A DNA stretch of 64,000 bases from Candidatus Iainarchaeum sp. (GCA_023129115.1 JAGMCR010000002.1:1-64000), one strand, 5' to 3'; numbered from the stretch's first letter, positions 9,849 to 18,754 are shown. The notes: generated from the letters alone by a model not told the origin. Numbers and translations are program-made.

Positions 9849-10994
9849 TTATATGTTTTTGTAGAAACGATATAGTCTCTTCCCAATCGCCTCTTTACTG
9901 AAGTTTTCCCTGACGTACTTATAAGAATATTTTCCAAGCCTTTGCCGTAATGCTTTGTTTTCGTAGAGCTGTTCAATTGCTTCCTTAATCTCTTTTTCCG
10001 ACCTATCATTTATCACAAGGCTGGTTAGATTTTTTTCCGCGACGTACGGCAAACCACCAACATTAGTCACTATTGTTGGAACACCACATGCCATCGCTTC
10101 AAGCAGGGTCATGCCAAACTGTTCTTCGTTATTTGCTATTGCTAGGCTAGGCAAAACAACCACATCACTTAGGTTATATAAATATTGTATTTGGGTATTT
10201 GGGACGCTTTCTACATGATAAATTTTTTGGTTGGCTTTTATGTGCTTTCTGTAATACGCTTCATCCAAATGGTTATCTCCAACAACTATCAGCCGCATAT
10301 CCCCATATTTTTTTTCCAAATCTTCGAATGCAGCAACAAGGTACAAAACCCCTTTCGGTTCCTTCAGCCGATGAACAAAAAGAATGTTAAATGTACTGTT
10401 TAATTCTTTTGGCAAGCCAACGTTCGCGCTGTTTTTTGGGCCTTTATCAAAATATTTAAAATCAAGGGCGTTTGGGATAACCGTTATTTTGTCAGGGTTC
10501 ACTCCCTCATGGATAAGCGCCCGTTTCCCAAGTGTGGTTGTGGTTGTTATCGCGCATGCAGTGTCATTAACAAACTTTTTGGCATGCCACGTGAAAAAGT
10601 TTCTTTGTTTTAGTGGGTAAGGGATATTTTGGCCAGCTGAGAAAACAAACTTCTTTCCCTTGAGCCGTGCCCACAATGCGGCCTGAAGCGAAAAGAAATT
10701 AGAGTTTTCACTTGTGTGAACTACCTCAAATTCATTTACTATCTTTCCAATGCCCAATAGCACTGACTTCGGAAGCCTGAAAAACTCTAATCCTTTCCAA
10801 AGGACATATTTCTGATTGAATAAGTCAAGCTTGCCGTCAAGCCAATGAAGTTGCTTCACTGGCATTTTGAGAATAGACGTGTCAAATCTTGCTGGGTTGC
10901 TTTCGAAAGCAGTTATATCAATATCTTTGCAATTGGCGTTAACCCATTCCCAGGGGATTACCCCATTCGGCCTTAGGTGGGGCCCACGTATCAA
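9849..10994 (-). CDS. GT4 family glycosyltransferase (start region frameshifted)
   Basis: A 381-residue GT-B glycosyltransferase of family 4, with the C-terminal nucleotide-sugar site EQFGMTLLEAMACGVP followed by TIVTNVGGLP (EX7E motif). The open frame begins at TTG (10994), but family members normally begin MKI-ALIRGPH. The bases upstream encode K-I-K-I-A-L-I-R-G-P directly before that TTG, and an ATG at 11013 is out of frame by a single A in a 5-A run. Either translation starts at the TTG, or one base has been gained. It is part of the leftward glycan operon, 30 bases after a methyltransferase gene. Confidence 0.85.
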   Translation of the reverse strand: MIRGPHLRPNGVIPWEWVNANCKDIDITAFESNPARFDTSILKMPVKQLHWLDGKLDLFNQKYVLWKGLEFFRLPKSVLLGIGKIVNEFEVVHTSENSNFFSLQAALWARLKGKKFVFSAGQNIPYPLKQRNFFTWHAKKFVNDTACAITTTTTLGKRALIHEGVNPDKITVIPNALDFKYFDKGPKNSANVGLPKELNSTFNILFVHRLKEPKGVLYLVAAFEDLEKKYGDMRLIVVGDNHLDEAYYRKHIKANQKIYHVESVPNTQIQYLYNLSDVVVLPSLAIANNEEQFGMTLLEAMACGVPTIVTNVGGLPYVAEKNLTSLVINDRSEKEIKEAIEQLYENKALRQRLGKYSYKYVRENFSKEAIGKRLYRFYKNI

Positions 10995-11024
10995 TGCAAT
11001 TTTTATTTTTCATCACCAGTTATG

Positions 11025-11750
11025 CTATTTAATTAGTCTATACATATATCTAGCCAAAGATTCAAAAATAACGTAATAAACTGTTTTCGGTTTCCCATTT
11101 GTAACTTCATCCAATTTGTTCATGTCATATGGTTCCTCAAAAAACTTTTTGTAGTATTTGTCCTTAGGATTAATTATATAATCTATTTTTTCATTCCAAA
11201 AAAACTTTACTAGGAATATGCCGCTATATTGGATATGAAACATCCTTAAGAAAATGTTGTCCAATAAACTTCCTTTTTCGAAAATAGTCCCAAATACCGG
11301 TTTTGAAACTAAAGATTTATCATAAAATACCAACTTATTATTTATATTCAGAATAACCCACCGGTGATGTTTTCTAGTCGGCCGTAAAAGTTCCCCAAAA
11401 AGCGATGGGCATTCTATATACCCCCTTTTTCCAACGCGCATAATTTCTTCTAAGGCATTTTTAGGGTTTTCAACGTGCTCCAGTACTTGAGATGCAATAA
11501 CGTAATCAAATTCTTTGTCCTTGAAAGGCAATTTTTTGCATACATCGGCCTGATAAAAAGCGCGACCATTAGTGCGTAACGGGCGGTCCCCTCTTTCTTC
11601 ATTGTAATCAGTGTATTTATCACAAAGAACATCAGAACGTGGATTCGGGGAATTTCCCGACCCGATATCAAGGACTGCATCTCTAGGCGATATCTTTAGT
11701 ATATGCTCATAAACTTTTCTCTGCATACTTTGTTTAATTTTGTTAATCAT
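11025..11750 (-). CDS. Class I SAM-dependent methyltransferase
   Basis: The 241-residue protein has the SAM-binding loop DAVLDIGSGNSPNP at about 24-37. Next come the motif KLPFKDKEFDYVIASQVLEH and EEIMRVGKRGYIECPS, as in Methyltransf_11 family proteins. The C-terminal 100 residues are less conserved and aromatic-rich. It is very AT-rich. It sits between two GT4 genes with short spacers (30 and 14 bases), so it probably methylates a glycan or sugar precursor. It starts at an ATG (MINKIKQ). The exact substrate cannot be told. Confidence 0.82.
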   Translation of the reverse strand: MINKIKQSMQRKVYEHILKISPRDAVLDIGSGNSPNPRSDVLCDKYTDYNEERGDRPLRTNGRAFYQADVCKKLPFKDKEFDYVIASQVLEHVENPKNALEEIMRVGKRGYIECPSLFGELLRPTRKHHRWVILNINNKLVFYDKSLVSKPVFGTIFEKGSLLDNIFLRMFHIQYSGIFLVKFFWNEKIDYIINPKDKYYKKFFEEPYDMNKLDEVTNGKPKTVYYVIFESLARYMYRLIK

Positions 11751-11764
11751 ATTTTTTCTCCAAT

Positions 11765-12865
11765 CTAATAAATCTTTTTTTGGGCTAATGAACCAAGTAA
11801 ATCCTGTATTTCAATAAAATGTTTTTCTGGAGAAGACCTTTTAGCGCGGGACAAGCATTCTTCCGCCATTTTTTTCTGGAGATTATTATCTCTCAGAATT
11901 ATTTTAATCTTTTCGGTTAAATCGGCATAACTTTTTGGATTAACCAAAAACCCAGTCTCCCCATCTTGAACCAGCTCTGCTTGGCCCCCAATGTTAGTTG
12001 TTATAACCGGAGTACCCTGGCTCATGGCTTCTCTTATTGTAAGGGGGGAATTTTCCTCAATGATGCTTGGTAGCACGAATGCATACGCGTTGTAATACTC
12101 TTCCTTAACTCTCTCGGTTGGCAAATTCCCCATTAAGGAAACCTTGCCACCCATATTTTTTGACTTAACCAGTTTGACAAGTGAGTCCATGTTTTTACCT
12201 TCCCCGACAATCTCAAGCCTTGCTCCATTTATCTGTTCAAATGCTTTTATTAAATATTCCACCCCCTTGTTTTTTGTTAGTCTACCAACAAATAATATTG
12301 TTTTCTCGCCTTGGGTTACGCGAGGCTTTTCAGCCGCCGGAAAAAATGAGGGGTTTCTGATAAGCCGTATTCTGTTTTTTGTTATGCCCAATTGCTGTTT
12401 TAGCCATTTTTCAGTTGTTTCCGATGGGGCAAGGAATACATCAACGCATCTCTTAATTATGAACCGATGCAGTAGCGTACGCGGAACAAGAGCCACCCAG
12501 CATAGTTTTTTTAGCGTTATTTTCGGCCAGTCGTATATTGATAAGTTTGCCATTTTGAGGCAGATGGGGATATCTCTTTTATGAATCATTGAAAAGACTT
12601 GAGAAGATATGTTACTTCCGACTGCATGGGCAAAAACCACGTCTGGGGCAAAACCGTCAAGTATCTCATTAATTTCTTTGTTGTGCTTTCTGCTATACAC
12701 ACTCGAAAAAAAATTAAGAAGCCACCCCTTTTCTTTTCCACCGAAGTAAACAACTTCATAGCCCTGTTCTTCAAGCATATTCTTTAGTTTATGGTCATAT
12801 ACTTGAGCACCACCTTTCTCATAATCATAGTCATTGATAATCAAGATTTTCATTTGATTGCTCAC
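11765..12865 (-). CDS. GT4 family glycosyltransferase
   Basis: This is a 366-residue GT-B enzyme. The N-terminal acceptor domain starts MKILIINDYDYEKGGAQVY with the glycine-rich loop of GT4 enzymes. The C-terminal donor domain carries TILFVGRLTKNKGVEYLIKA and the EENSPLTIREAMSQGTP/VITTNIGGQAE site (EX7E). It acts on the cytoplasmic side, adding a sugar from a nucleotide donor to a glycan. The likely start is the internal ATG of MKILI (residue 5 of this frame), because the first four codons overlap the upstream gene by 4 bases. It belongs to the leftward glycan operon. Confidence 0.87.
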   Translation of the reverse strand: MSNQMKILIINDYDYEKGGAQVYDHKLKNMLEEQGYEVVYFGGKEKGWLLNFFSSVYSRKHNKEINEILDGFAPDVVFAHAVGSNISSQVFSMIHKRDIPICLKMANLSIYDWPKITLKKLCWVALVPRTLLHRFIIKRCVDVFLAPSETTEKWLKQQLGITKNRIRLIRNPSFFPAAEKPRVTQGEKTILFVGRLTKNKGVEYLIKAFEQINGARLEIVGEGKNMDSLVKLVKSKNMGGKVSLMGNLPTERVKEEYYNAYAFVLPSIIEENSPLTIREAMSQGTPVITTNIGGQAELVQDGETGFLVNPKSYADLTEKIKIILRDNNLQKKMAEECLSRAKRSSPEKHFIEIQDLLGSLAQKKIY

Positions 12866-13962
12866 ATCACACTTTCATATACTTCAATCAGTTTCTTGGT
12901 TTCTGCGAAATAATTATAATTTCTTTTGATTATAGTCCTTAACCCCTTTCCCATTTTCTTCCGCGCCCCCACATCATTTTTCAACTCTTCAATACAAGTA
13001 ATCATTTCTTGCGGCGTTTCTGCCATAAGCAACGCATTTTTCTCATCAAAACCTTTGGCACCGCTTCTTGTTGAAATAATGGGGGTTCCGCAAGCAGCAG
13101 CCTCCAGCAGCTTGTTCCTTGAGCCCCCGCCACGGTGGTATCGCCCGTACGGCAGTAGCAAGGCACCGATTGATGCCATGTAATCTTTGTATTCCTTATC
13201 GCCGAGCCTGCCCAAGACTTTGACGTTGTCCATGCCGTTGAACAAGGCCTTGTCTGCCGAAGAAATCGAGCCCACCAGTGAAAAGTTTGCGCTTGTGCGA
13301 TTGGCTATCGAACGGAGCGCGTTCATAGCCTCACAGTTTATGTGCGCGAACGGCCCGACGACCCCTACCTCGAACTCGGCTTCGTAACGGTTCCGTGGGA
13401 ACGCCGCGGGGTCAAGCATGTTGTTGACTACCTCAATCTTTTCTTGGGGAACATCGTGTTCCTTCACCATTTCTCGCTTTATGTTCGCGGATGCCACCAC
13501 AATTTTTTCTGCGCGGGCAATCCCTTTTCTCTCGATGCGCTTGACGAATGGTGCAATCACATACTGGTGCGCGAGCGAACCTGCGTGCAGGTCCCTGAGC
13601 ACCGAAGACTTCAGCGAGTGATAATCAAGGATTAGTTTGCCCTTGAAGCCATTAGCCACCGCAAGCACGCTGTAATAATTCTGTGCGTGCACAGCAGTTA
13701 CTTCCGGCGCAAACTTTTCTTTCAGTACTAATGGCATGTCAAAAAGAAAAGGCACGCCATCGGGCCTGAGATTTCGTGGGATCAATGAGAGCGGGCCTTT
13801 TCGCATTTCTGTTTGCTCGAAACCAAGGCCGGGATTGGTTTTGGTGCAGTGTACGGTAAAATCGTCAAAGCCGTTTGCTAGGAGACCTTCTGCTTCCATG
13901 ACCGGCCTGAGCGTGTTGCCATAGACACGGTTCATGTCGTACGGGGCCACGATACTTATCAC
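12862..13962 (-). CDS. GT4-like glycosyltransferase
   Basis: A 366-residue GT-B glycosyltransferase with a C-terminal donor site RNKLLEAAACGTPIISTRSG. The first glutamate of the usual EX7E pair is not obvious (GGGSRNKLLE), so the donor site is slightly atypical. The N-terminal half contains VTAVHAQNYYSVLAVANGFK, typical of GT4 acceptor domains. It overlaps both neighbours by 4 bases (ATGA), which indicates translational coupling within the glycan operon. Base composition turns from AT-rich to GC-rich within or near this gene. Confidence 0.8.
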   Translation of the reverse strand: MISIVAPYDMNRVYGNTLRPVMEAEGLLANGFDDFTVHCTKTNPGLGFEQTEMRKGPLSLIPRNLRPDGVPFLFDMPLVLKEKFAPEVTAVHAQNYYSVLAVANGFKGKLILDYHSLKSSVLRDLHAGSLAHQYVIAPFVKRIERKGIARAEKIVVASANIKREMVKEHDVPQEKIEVVNNMLDPAAFPRNRYEAEFEVGVVGPFAHINCEAMNALRSIANRTSANFSLVGSISSADKALFNGMDNVKVLGRLGDKEYKDYMASIGALLLPYGRYHRGGGSRNKLLEAAACGTPIISTRSGAKGFDEKNALLMAETPQEMITCIEELKNDVGARKKMGKGLRTIIKRNYNYFAETKKLIEVYESVM

Positions 13963-14759
13963 AGGTTTTCCACCTCCAGCCAGGGGACTTCTATCAAGCT
14001 GGGGGTGTACATCGCCGGGACGTGGCCGTAGATGCCGTTCTCGCCGAAAGACTCGCCGTGGTCAGATGTGACCACGGTTTTCCCACCAAGCTTTTTCACG
14101 AGTTTTTCAGCGTACTTCAGGACTTCAACCAAATTGGCTGCGTATGCGTCCCTTAGGACATCGAGCGTGATTGTATCGCCAAGCATAGTGCCCCAGTCGG
14201 GCGAGTACAATACACGGATTTGTTCTTTTGTCAGTTTGATGCGCGGGTTTCCAATGAAAGGCATGTGCGGCTGCATGTAATGCACAATCATTCTCTTGCC
14301 GGGATAGCTTTCCGCGAGCCGCAGGCTGGCTTTGTTCACTTGCTTTGGAAGGACGGTCGCATTTTTTTCGTCCCACGCGTCGTACCACACGTTCTCGAGG
14401 TGCAAAAACGGGCTTGCCTCCCCGGTCCACTGCTCCAGCTTTGGCGCAGAGACCTGGGGATTGGCCGAGACATAAACGACGTCGCTGCAGTTGCGGTTGA
14501 AGTTTTCCTTCAGCCACTCCACTGTATGGGTCCCGGCAGAAAATCTTTTTTCGAGTTTTCCGGGGATGGTGTTGTAGCTTTTGAAGTAATCGTACCTGCA
14601 TGCGTCCAGGACTATGAGGTAGTCCCAGTCCTCGTCCAGAACATGCAGTTGTTTTACCGCGTACTTGTTCTTCCAGAATAGCGCCCTCAAAAAAAGCGTT
14701 TTGGGCGTTTCTTCCCGCCTCTCCATGCGCCGCTTGAACTGCTTCGTTTCCTTAATCAT
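13959..14759 (-). CDS. Sulfatase/alkaline-phosphatase-like hydrolase
   Basis: The 266-residue protein has the alkaline-phosphatase superfamily signature. An N-terminal metal-site strand YLIVLDACRYDYF and a C-terminal VVTSDHGESFGENG (Asp-His metal pair) enclose IVHYMQPHMPF. The formylglycine motif CxPxR of true sulfatases is absent; the only cysteine at the right place is in DACRYD. It may transfer or remove a phosphate-type group on glycans, as pgm/PE-transferase relatives do. The start is taken as ATG at 14759 because it overlaps the stop of the upstream gene as ATGA; a longer frame upstream is less likely. Confidence 0.78.
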   Translation of the reverse strand: MIKETKQFKRRMERREETPKTLFLRALFWKNKYAVKQLHVLDEDWDYLIVLDACRYDYFKSYNTIPGKLEKRFSAGTHTVEWLKENFNRNCSDVVYVSANPQVSAPKLEQWTGEASPFLHLENVWYDAWDEKNATVLPKQVNKASLRLAESYPGKRMIVHYMQPHMPFIGNPRIKLTKEQIRVLYSPDWGTMLGDTITLDVLRDAYAANLVEVLKYAEKLVKKLGGKTVVTSDHGESFGENGIYGHVPAMYTPSLIEVPWLEVENL

Positions 14760-15853
14760 TTCTCTCCCCCGTAATACCTTAGGTACTCTGCGGCAGTGTT
14801 TTCCCACGACATTGACTTGGCAATCTTTCTGGACTTTTTCCCGTGCCTCTCGAGTAGTTTTGGGCTTTTGGCATATTTCTTGATTGCGCCTGCCAGCGCC
14901 GCCGGGTCCCTCATCGGCACCACAAAGCCATTGCCGTTGACAAGCTCTTTGGTGCCGCCCGTGTCCGTCACTATGACCGGCAGCCCCGACGCCATTGCCT
15001 CGAGCACGGAGTTGCTCATGCCCTCGCCAAGCGACGGCAGCACAAAAACATCAGCCTTTTCGTAAAACTTATGTATTCTTTCGTGTGGAACCGCGCCCAC
15101 AAACTCAACGCAGCCAGCGGCGCCGAGCCACGACGCCAGCCCCCCCAATTCCTTCTCCATGTTGCCGTCTCCAACAATACACAGCCCCACGCGGTCCAAT
15201 TTTGCAATCGCCTCAATCAAGTAATCAATTCCCTTGCGCCGGATGAGCCGCGACACGCACAGCACGCGCAGCTTTTTTCTTTTGGAGCGCACGGGCTTAA
15301 ATTCCTTTGTGTCAACACCATTTGGGATTATCTTGATTTTTCCACCCCAGCTCCTCGACGCCAACTCCTTTAGGCCCACGGAATTGGCCACCACTGCCCT
15401 CGCGTGCCCCCACGCGTTGACTATCAATGGCCTCAGGAAAACGTACTGCAGCGCGAACCGCTCGTTGTAGCCAGGGACGTCACTCCCCCGCAGGCTGACT
15501 ATGTATGGGACGCCCAGCAGCCGCGCCATCACGCCGCACGGGAACCCGAACCACGCGTGGACTAAATCGTACTCCTTTTCTTTCATTAATTTTTTCGAGA
15601 ACCGGAACGCCTTCCACATGTACCGCAGGATTTCTGCCTGTGTCCAGAAGTGCACGCCTTTTTTCCCGACATCCAGGCGGTAGACAGTGATGCTGTCCGA
15701 GAACTTTTCCTCGCTGTAGCCGCCCGGGGAAGACGTGACCAAATCGATTTGGATTCCCTTCCCGGCAAGCCCCTTCAGCAAATAATAATTGGCATTGGCC
15801 GCGCCCCCGCCAAGCGGCGGGAATTCGTAGTTCAGCATCAATACCCTTCGCAC
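14756..15853 (-). CDS. GT4 family glycosyltransferase
   Basis: A 365-residue GT4 enzyme that starts at GTG with RRVLMLNYEFPPLGGGAANA, the classic N-terminal loop of the family. The donor domain shows LRVLCVSRLIRRKGIDYLIE and LGEGMSNSVLEAMASGLP followed by VIVTDTGGTKELV (EX7E). It is GC-rich like its upstream neighbours. It is 7 bases from the epimerase gene upstream and overlaps the sulfatase-like gene downstream by 4 bases. It is likely a mannosyl- or glucosyltransferase in assembly of the surface glycan; sugar specificity is not readable. Confidence 0.88.
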   Translation of the reverse strand: MRRVLMLNYEFPPLGGGAANANYYLLKGLAGKGIQIDLVTSSPGGYSEEKFSDSITVYRLDVGKKGVHFWTQAEILRYMWKAFRFSKKLMKEKEYDLVHAWFGFPCGVMARLLGVPYIVSLRGSDVPGYNERFALQYVFLRPLIVNAWGHARAVVANSVGLKELASRSWGGKIKIIPNGVDTKEFKPVRSKRKKLRVLCVSRLIRRKGIDYLIEAIAKLDRVGLCIVGDGNMEKELGGLASWLGAAGCVEFVGAVPHERIHKFYEKADVFVLPSLGEGMSNSVLEAMASGLPVIVTDTGGTKELVNGNGFVVPMRDPAALAGAIKKYAKSPKLLERHGKKSRKIAKSMSWENTAAEYLRYYGGEK

Positions 15854-15860
15854 TGGCCAG

Positions 15861-16703
15861 TCACCTCCCCGGGTAGTAGTCGCTTATCTGCTTCTTTATC
15901 CCGTCTTCCAGCGAAACAGTCGGCGCAAGGTACGGGTTTTCGCACAGCGTGTCCTGCACGTAATTCAGGAGCGGGTTCTCCACGTACTCCGCCGGCACGC
16001 TCTTGCCGAACCCCCTGTTGATTAGCCCGACCAGGTCATTGAACGAGTGCGCCACGCCCGTCCCCACCTCGTACACGAAAGCGCCTTCTTTTCCCTCGCC
16101 CATCGCGGCAATGCACGCCCGCACAACGTCGTCCACGTGCACGAAGTCCCTTGTCTGTGTGCCGTCGCCGTAAATAACCGGGCTCCTGCCGTGCGCAATC
16201 TCGTGCATTATCTGCGTCAGCATGTTCGCGTACTGCTTTTTGTGCGCCTCGTGCGGGCCGTACACGCTGAAGAACCGCAGCCCAACCGAACACACTTTTT
16301 TCTCGTTGTAGTACGCTTTCGCGAGCGCTTCGTAGCACTCCCTAAGGCAGCTGTAAAACGTGGTGGGCCCCTGGATAGAGCTCGTGCTCGCGTAGACGAG
16401 CCTGGCATTGTTCTTCGCCGCCAGCTCAAGGACGTGCACAAAGTCCGCAACAGTCTTTGCCAGCCGCTGTTCTGTGTCAACCTCGAGCATCGGCGCGGAG
16501 CTGTAGTTCCCAAAGTGGAATATTGCGTCGCACTCGCCGCCGAAAGTGCCGCTGTCGCCCTCGACCCGGGCAATGCCCTCGTCAAGGTTGCCCCACTCCC
16601 CAAGGAACAGGCTGTCCACAACCGTGACGTCGTGCTCCTTCGCGAGCGCGTTGGCGAGGTTGCTCCCGATGAAGCCGGCCCCGCCGGTAACAATTATTTT
16701 CAT
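15861..16703 (-). CDS. NAD-dependent sugar-nucleotide epimerase/dehydratase with altered catalytic Lys
   Basis: The 280-residue short-chain (SDR) protein has the NAD-binding motif GGAGFIGSNLANAL at 7-20 and the sugar-binding RFFSVYGPHE and GDGTQTRDFVHVDD elements of UDP-glucose 4-epimerase relatives. The active-site YxxxK reads Y117-S-C-L-R121 here, so the lysine is arginine; the S/T partner is in ASTSS (about 106-109). Activity may be changed, or another lysine may serve. It overlaps the downstream-oriented GT2 gene by 4 bases. It presumably supplies or once supplied a UDP-sugar to the glycosyltransferases of the operon. Confidence 0.82.
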   Translation of the reverse strand: MKIIVTGGAGFIGSNLANALAKEHDVTVVDSLFLGEWGNLDEGIARVEGDSGTFGGECDAIFHFGNYSSAPMLEVDTEQRLAKTVADFVHVLELAAKNNARLVYASTSSIQGPTTFYSCLRECYEALAKAYYNEKKVCSVGLRFFSVYGPHEAHKKQYANMLTQIMHEIAHGRSPVIYGDGTQTRDFVHVDDVVRACIAAMGEGKEGAFVYEVGTGVAHSFNDLVGLINRGFGKSVPAEYVENPLLNYVQDTLCENPYLAPTVSLEDGIKKQISDYYPGR

Positions 16704-17626
16704 TTTATCACTTCTTCCACGTAATAAACCTTAAGCTTCCCTGTCGCAGAATACGTCTTGAGCACAACGTCCGCCAGCAGCCCCGAAATAAAGAACTGCA
16801 CCCCGAGCACGAAGCTGAAGAACGACATCGTGGGCAGGAAGTGGCTCGAGAAGTCCATGGTGTGGAATATCTTCATGTAAATCGAGTAAGTGCCCGTGAC
16901 GACCCCGAACAGAAGCAGCACGAGCCCAAGCCCACCAAACATGTGCAGCGGCCTGCTCGAGTACTTCTGCCAGAACCACACGTTGAGCATGTCGATGAAC
17001 CCCTTCCAAATCCTCTTGTAGGAATACTTTGTCGTGCCGTTGCGCCTCGGCCGGTGGTTCACCGGAACTTCGGTGACGCGGAAGCCCCTCCACCGCAGCA
17101 GCGGCGGGATGTACCTGTGCATCTCGCCCGTCAGGTTGAGGTCCCTCAGGCACTCGGCCTTGTACGCCTTGAGCGTGCACCCGAAGTCGTGTACGTTGCT
17201 GCCGAGGAACGGCACGCGTATGGCTGACGCGATTCTCGAGAACAATTTTTTGCCGAAAGAGTCCTTCCTGTTTTTCCTCCAGCCGGAGACGCAGTCGAAC
17301 CCGTCCAGCTTCTCGAGCAGCTTTGGAATGTCCCTGGGGTCGTTCTGCAGGTCCGCGTCAATCGCGACGACCACGCCGCCCCTCGCGTGGTCGAACCCCG
17401 CCTGCAACGCCGCGCTCTGGCCGAAGTTCTTCCTCAGCCTGACGCACTTCACGCGCCTGTCCTTTTTGTGCAGGGCCTTGATTGCCTCGAAGCTATTGTC
17501 TGTCGACCCGTCGTCAACAAAAATTATTTCAAGCAAACCCTTTCCCATTGCGGCCTTGAGCTCGCTGTACAGTGGCTTGATGTTCCCTTCCTCGTTAAGG
17601 ACCGGCACGACGACCGAAACAGTCAT
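16700..17626 (-). CDS. GT2 polyprenyl-phosphate glycosyltransferase (DPMS/GtrB-like)
   Basis: This 308-residue GT-A enzyme starts MTVSVVVPVLNEEGN and has the FVDDGSTDNS loop and the DxD-type motif AIDADLQNDP (D90, D92). A middle region ends near KYSYKRIWKGFIDM, and two C-terminal transmembrane helices lie at about 228-250 and 262-285. This is the GtrB/DPMS group, which loads a sugar on polyprenyl phosphate for use by GT-C enzymes such as the one at 4402-6708. ATG at 17626 is chosen because it overlaps the epimerase stop as ATGA; an upstream in-frame ATG at 17650 would overlap that gene more. Confidence 0.88.
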   Translation of the reverse strand: MTVSVVVPVLNEEGNIKPLYSELKAAMGKGLLEIIFVDDGSTDNSFEAIKALHKKDRRVKCVRLRKNFGQSAALQAGFDHARGGVVVAIDADLQNDPRDIPKLLEKLDGFDCVSGWRKNRKDSFGKKLFSRIASAIRVPFLGSNVHDFGCTLKAYKAECLRDLNLTGEMHRYIPPLLRWRGFRVTEVPVNHRPRRNGTTKYSYKRIWKGFIDMLNVWFWQKYSSRPLHMFGGLGLVLLLFGVVTGTYSIYMKIFHTMDFSSHFLPTMSFFSFVLGVQFFISGLLADVVLKTYSATGKLKVYYVEEVIK

Positions 17627-18573
17627 TGCACTACCTCTTCTTTGTACCACTCGAAGAACTTGTGCATCCCGTCCCTAATATTGGTGGTGGGCTCCCAGCC
17701 CAAAACCCTCTTGGCCTTCGACACGTCCGCGCACGTCACGTCGACGTCGCCCGGCTGCATCGGCAATTCCTCGACAACCGCCTTTTTGCCCACTGTCTCC
17801 TCGACCACTGCGATGAAGTCGTCCAGCGCCACTGGCCTCGAGTTCCCGAGGTTGATTACCTCAAACCCCTTCAAGCCCATGGCCCTTATCACCCCATCAA
17901 CAATGTCGCCGACATAGGTATAGTCCCTCTGCGACGAGCCGTCGCCGAACTTCTTTATCGCTTCCCCCCGGTAGACCCTGTCTGTGAAGATGTAGGGCGC
18001 CATGTCCGGCCTGCCCCGCGGGCCGTACACAGTGAAGAGCCGGAGGCACGCGATGTCCATGCCGTGCAAATGGTGGCAAGCGTGGCACAATCCCTCCCCC
18101 GCCTTCTTCGTCGCCGCGTACGGCGACACAGGCGTGTCCGTTGCCATGGACTCGGAGAACGGCGTGTCGCTGCAGTTCCCGTACACGGACGAGGACGACG
18201 CGAACACAAAGCTTTCCACGCCGTGCCTTCTCGCGAGCTCGAGCATGTTGAGAGTGCCGCCGACATTGACTTCCCCGTACAGCCGGGGGTTGGCGATTGA
18301 CGGCCTCACGCCCGCGCGGGCGGCGAGGTGCACGACTTTTTCGACATTGTTTTCCGCGAACACTTTTTCCATGGCTGCATAGTCCCGCACGTCCGCCTCG
18401 CACAAAGTGAATGCATTGTTTTCCAGCGCGCCAGCAATGTTCCGCCTCTTCCTGCCAGGACTGTAATAATCATTGAAGTCGTCCACGCATATGACGTCCT
18501 CTCCCTGCATCAGGAGCCTGTCGCACAATACCGAGCCGATGAAGCCCGCTCCACCGGTTAAAACCATGCTCAT
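17623..18573 (-). CDS. NAD-dependent epimerase, UDP-glucuronate/UDP-GlcNAc 4-epimerase type
   Basis: A 316-residue SDR epimerase. The NAD-binding GGAGFIGSVLCDRL lies at 7-20 and the catalytic PYAATKKAGE has Y152 and K156 intact. LRLFTVYGPRGRPDMA is the hallmark of UDP-glucuronate 4-epimerases and the related WbpP group. It is the first gene of the leftward glycan operon, starting at ATG with a GAGGGTG ribosome site 9 bases upstream. It supplies a nucleotide sugar to the operon's glycosyltransferases. It is GC-rich. The exact substrate (UDP-GlcA, UDP-Glc or UDP-GlcNAc) is open. Confidence 0.88.
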   Translation of the reverse strand: MSMVLTGGAGFIGSVLCDRLLMQGEDVICVDDFNDYYSPGRKRRNIAGALENNAFTLCEADVRDYAAMEKVFAENNVEKVVHLAARAGVRPSIANPRLYGEVNVGGTLNMLELARRHGVESFVFASSSSVYGNCSDTPFSESMATDTPVSPYAATKKAGEGLCHACHHLHGMDIACLRLFTVYGPRGRPDMAPYIFTDRVYRGEAIKKFGDGSSQRDYTYVGDIVDGVIRAMGLKGFEVINLGNSRPVALDDFIAVVEETVGKKAVVEELPMQPGDVDVTCADVSKAKRVLGWEPTTNIRDGMHKFFEWYKEEVVQ

Positions 18574-18607
18574 TGAAACACCCTCGCTAGCCTTTAACTC
18601 CGCGCAG

Positions 18608-18620
18608 CAGCCTTTTATTC
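18608..18620 (-). promoter_or_regulatory. Putative promoter of the leftward glycan operon
   Basis: On the minus strand a TATA-like GAATAAAAGG lies about 42 bases before the first gene's ATG at 18573. It would give a short leader that contains the GAGGGTG ribosome site. This is positional inference only. Confidence 0.4.
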
Positions 18621-18673
18621 ATTTCGCCGAGTGCCCCCCGCAGGGAGAGGTCTGGGCGGGGCGGCAAAAGGCC

Positions 18674-18712
18674 CACTGCTTTTAAACATAAAGATTCACT
18701 GCTTTTAAACAT
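18674..18712 (+). repeat. Tandem 16-base repeat next to the DprA island boundary
   Basis: CACTGCTTTTAAACAT occurs at 18674-18689 and again at 18697-18712. The second copy runs directly into the 51-base island repeat, so it may be a partial duplication of its left end. Each copy contains TTTTAAA, which could act as a TATA box. Confidence 0.7.
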
Positions 18713-18754
18713 ATGCGTCGTTGGTTATAACATCAATGCCCAGATATTTAAACA
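18704..18754 (+). repeat. Left 51-base direct repeat of the DprA island
   Basis: It is identical to 20683-20733 at 50 of 51 positions (G versus A at position 35). It starts TTTAAACATATGCGTCG and ends CAGATATTTAAACA. The two copies enclose about 1.93 kb of AT-rich sequence in a GC-rich neighbourhood, as expected of insertion-site duplication or site-specific recombination. The terminal ATATTTAAAC could also act as promoter. Confidence 0.9.

Noticed and set aside
13959-14759. True sulfatase
   Set aside because: The formylglycine motif CxPxR is absent, so it is called sulfatase-like only.
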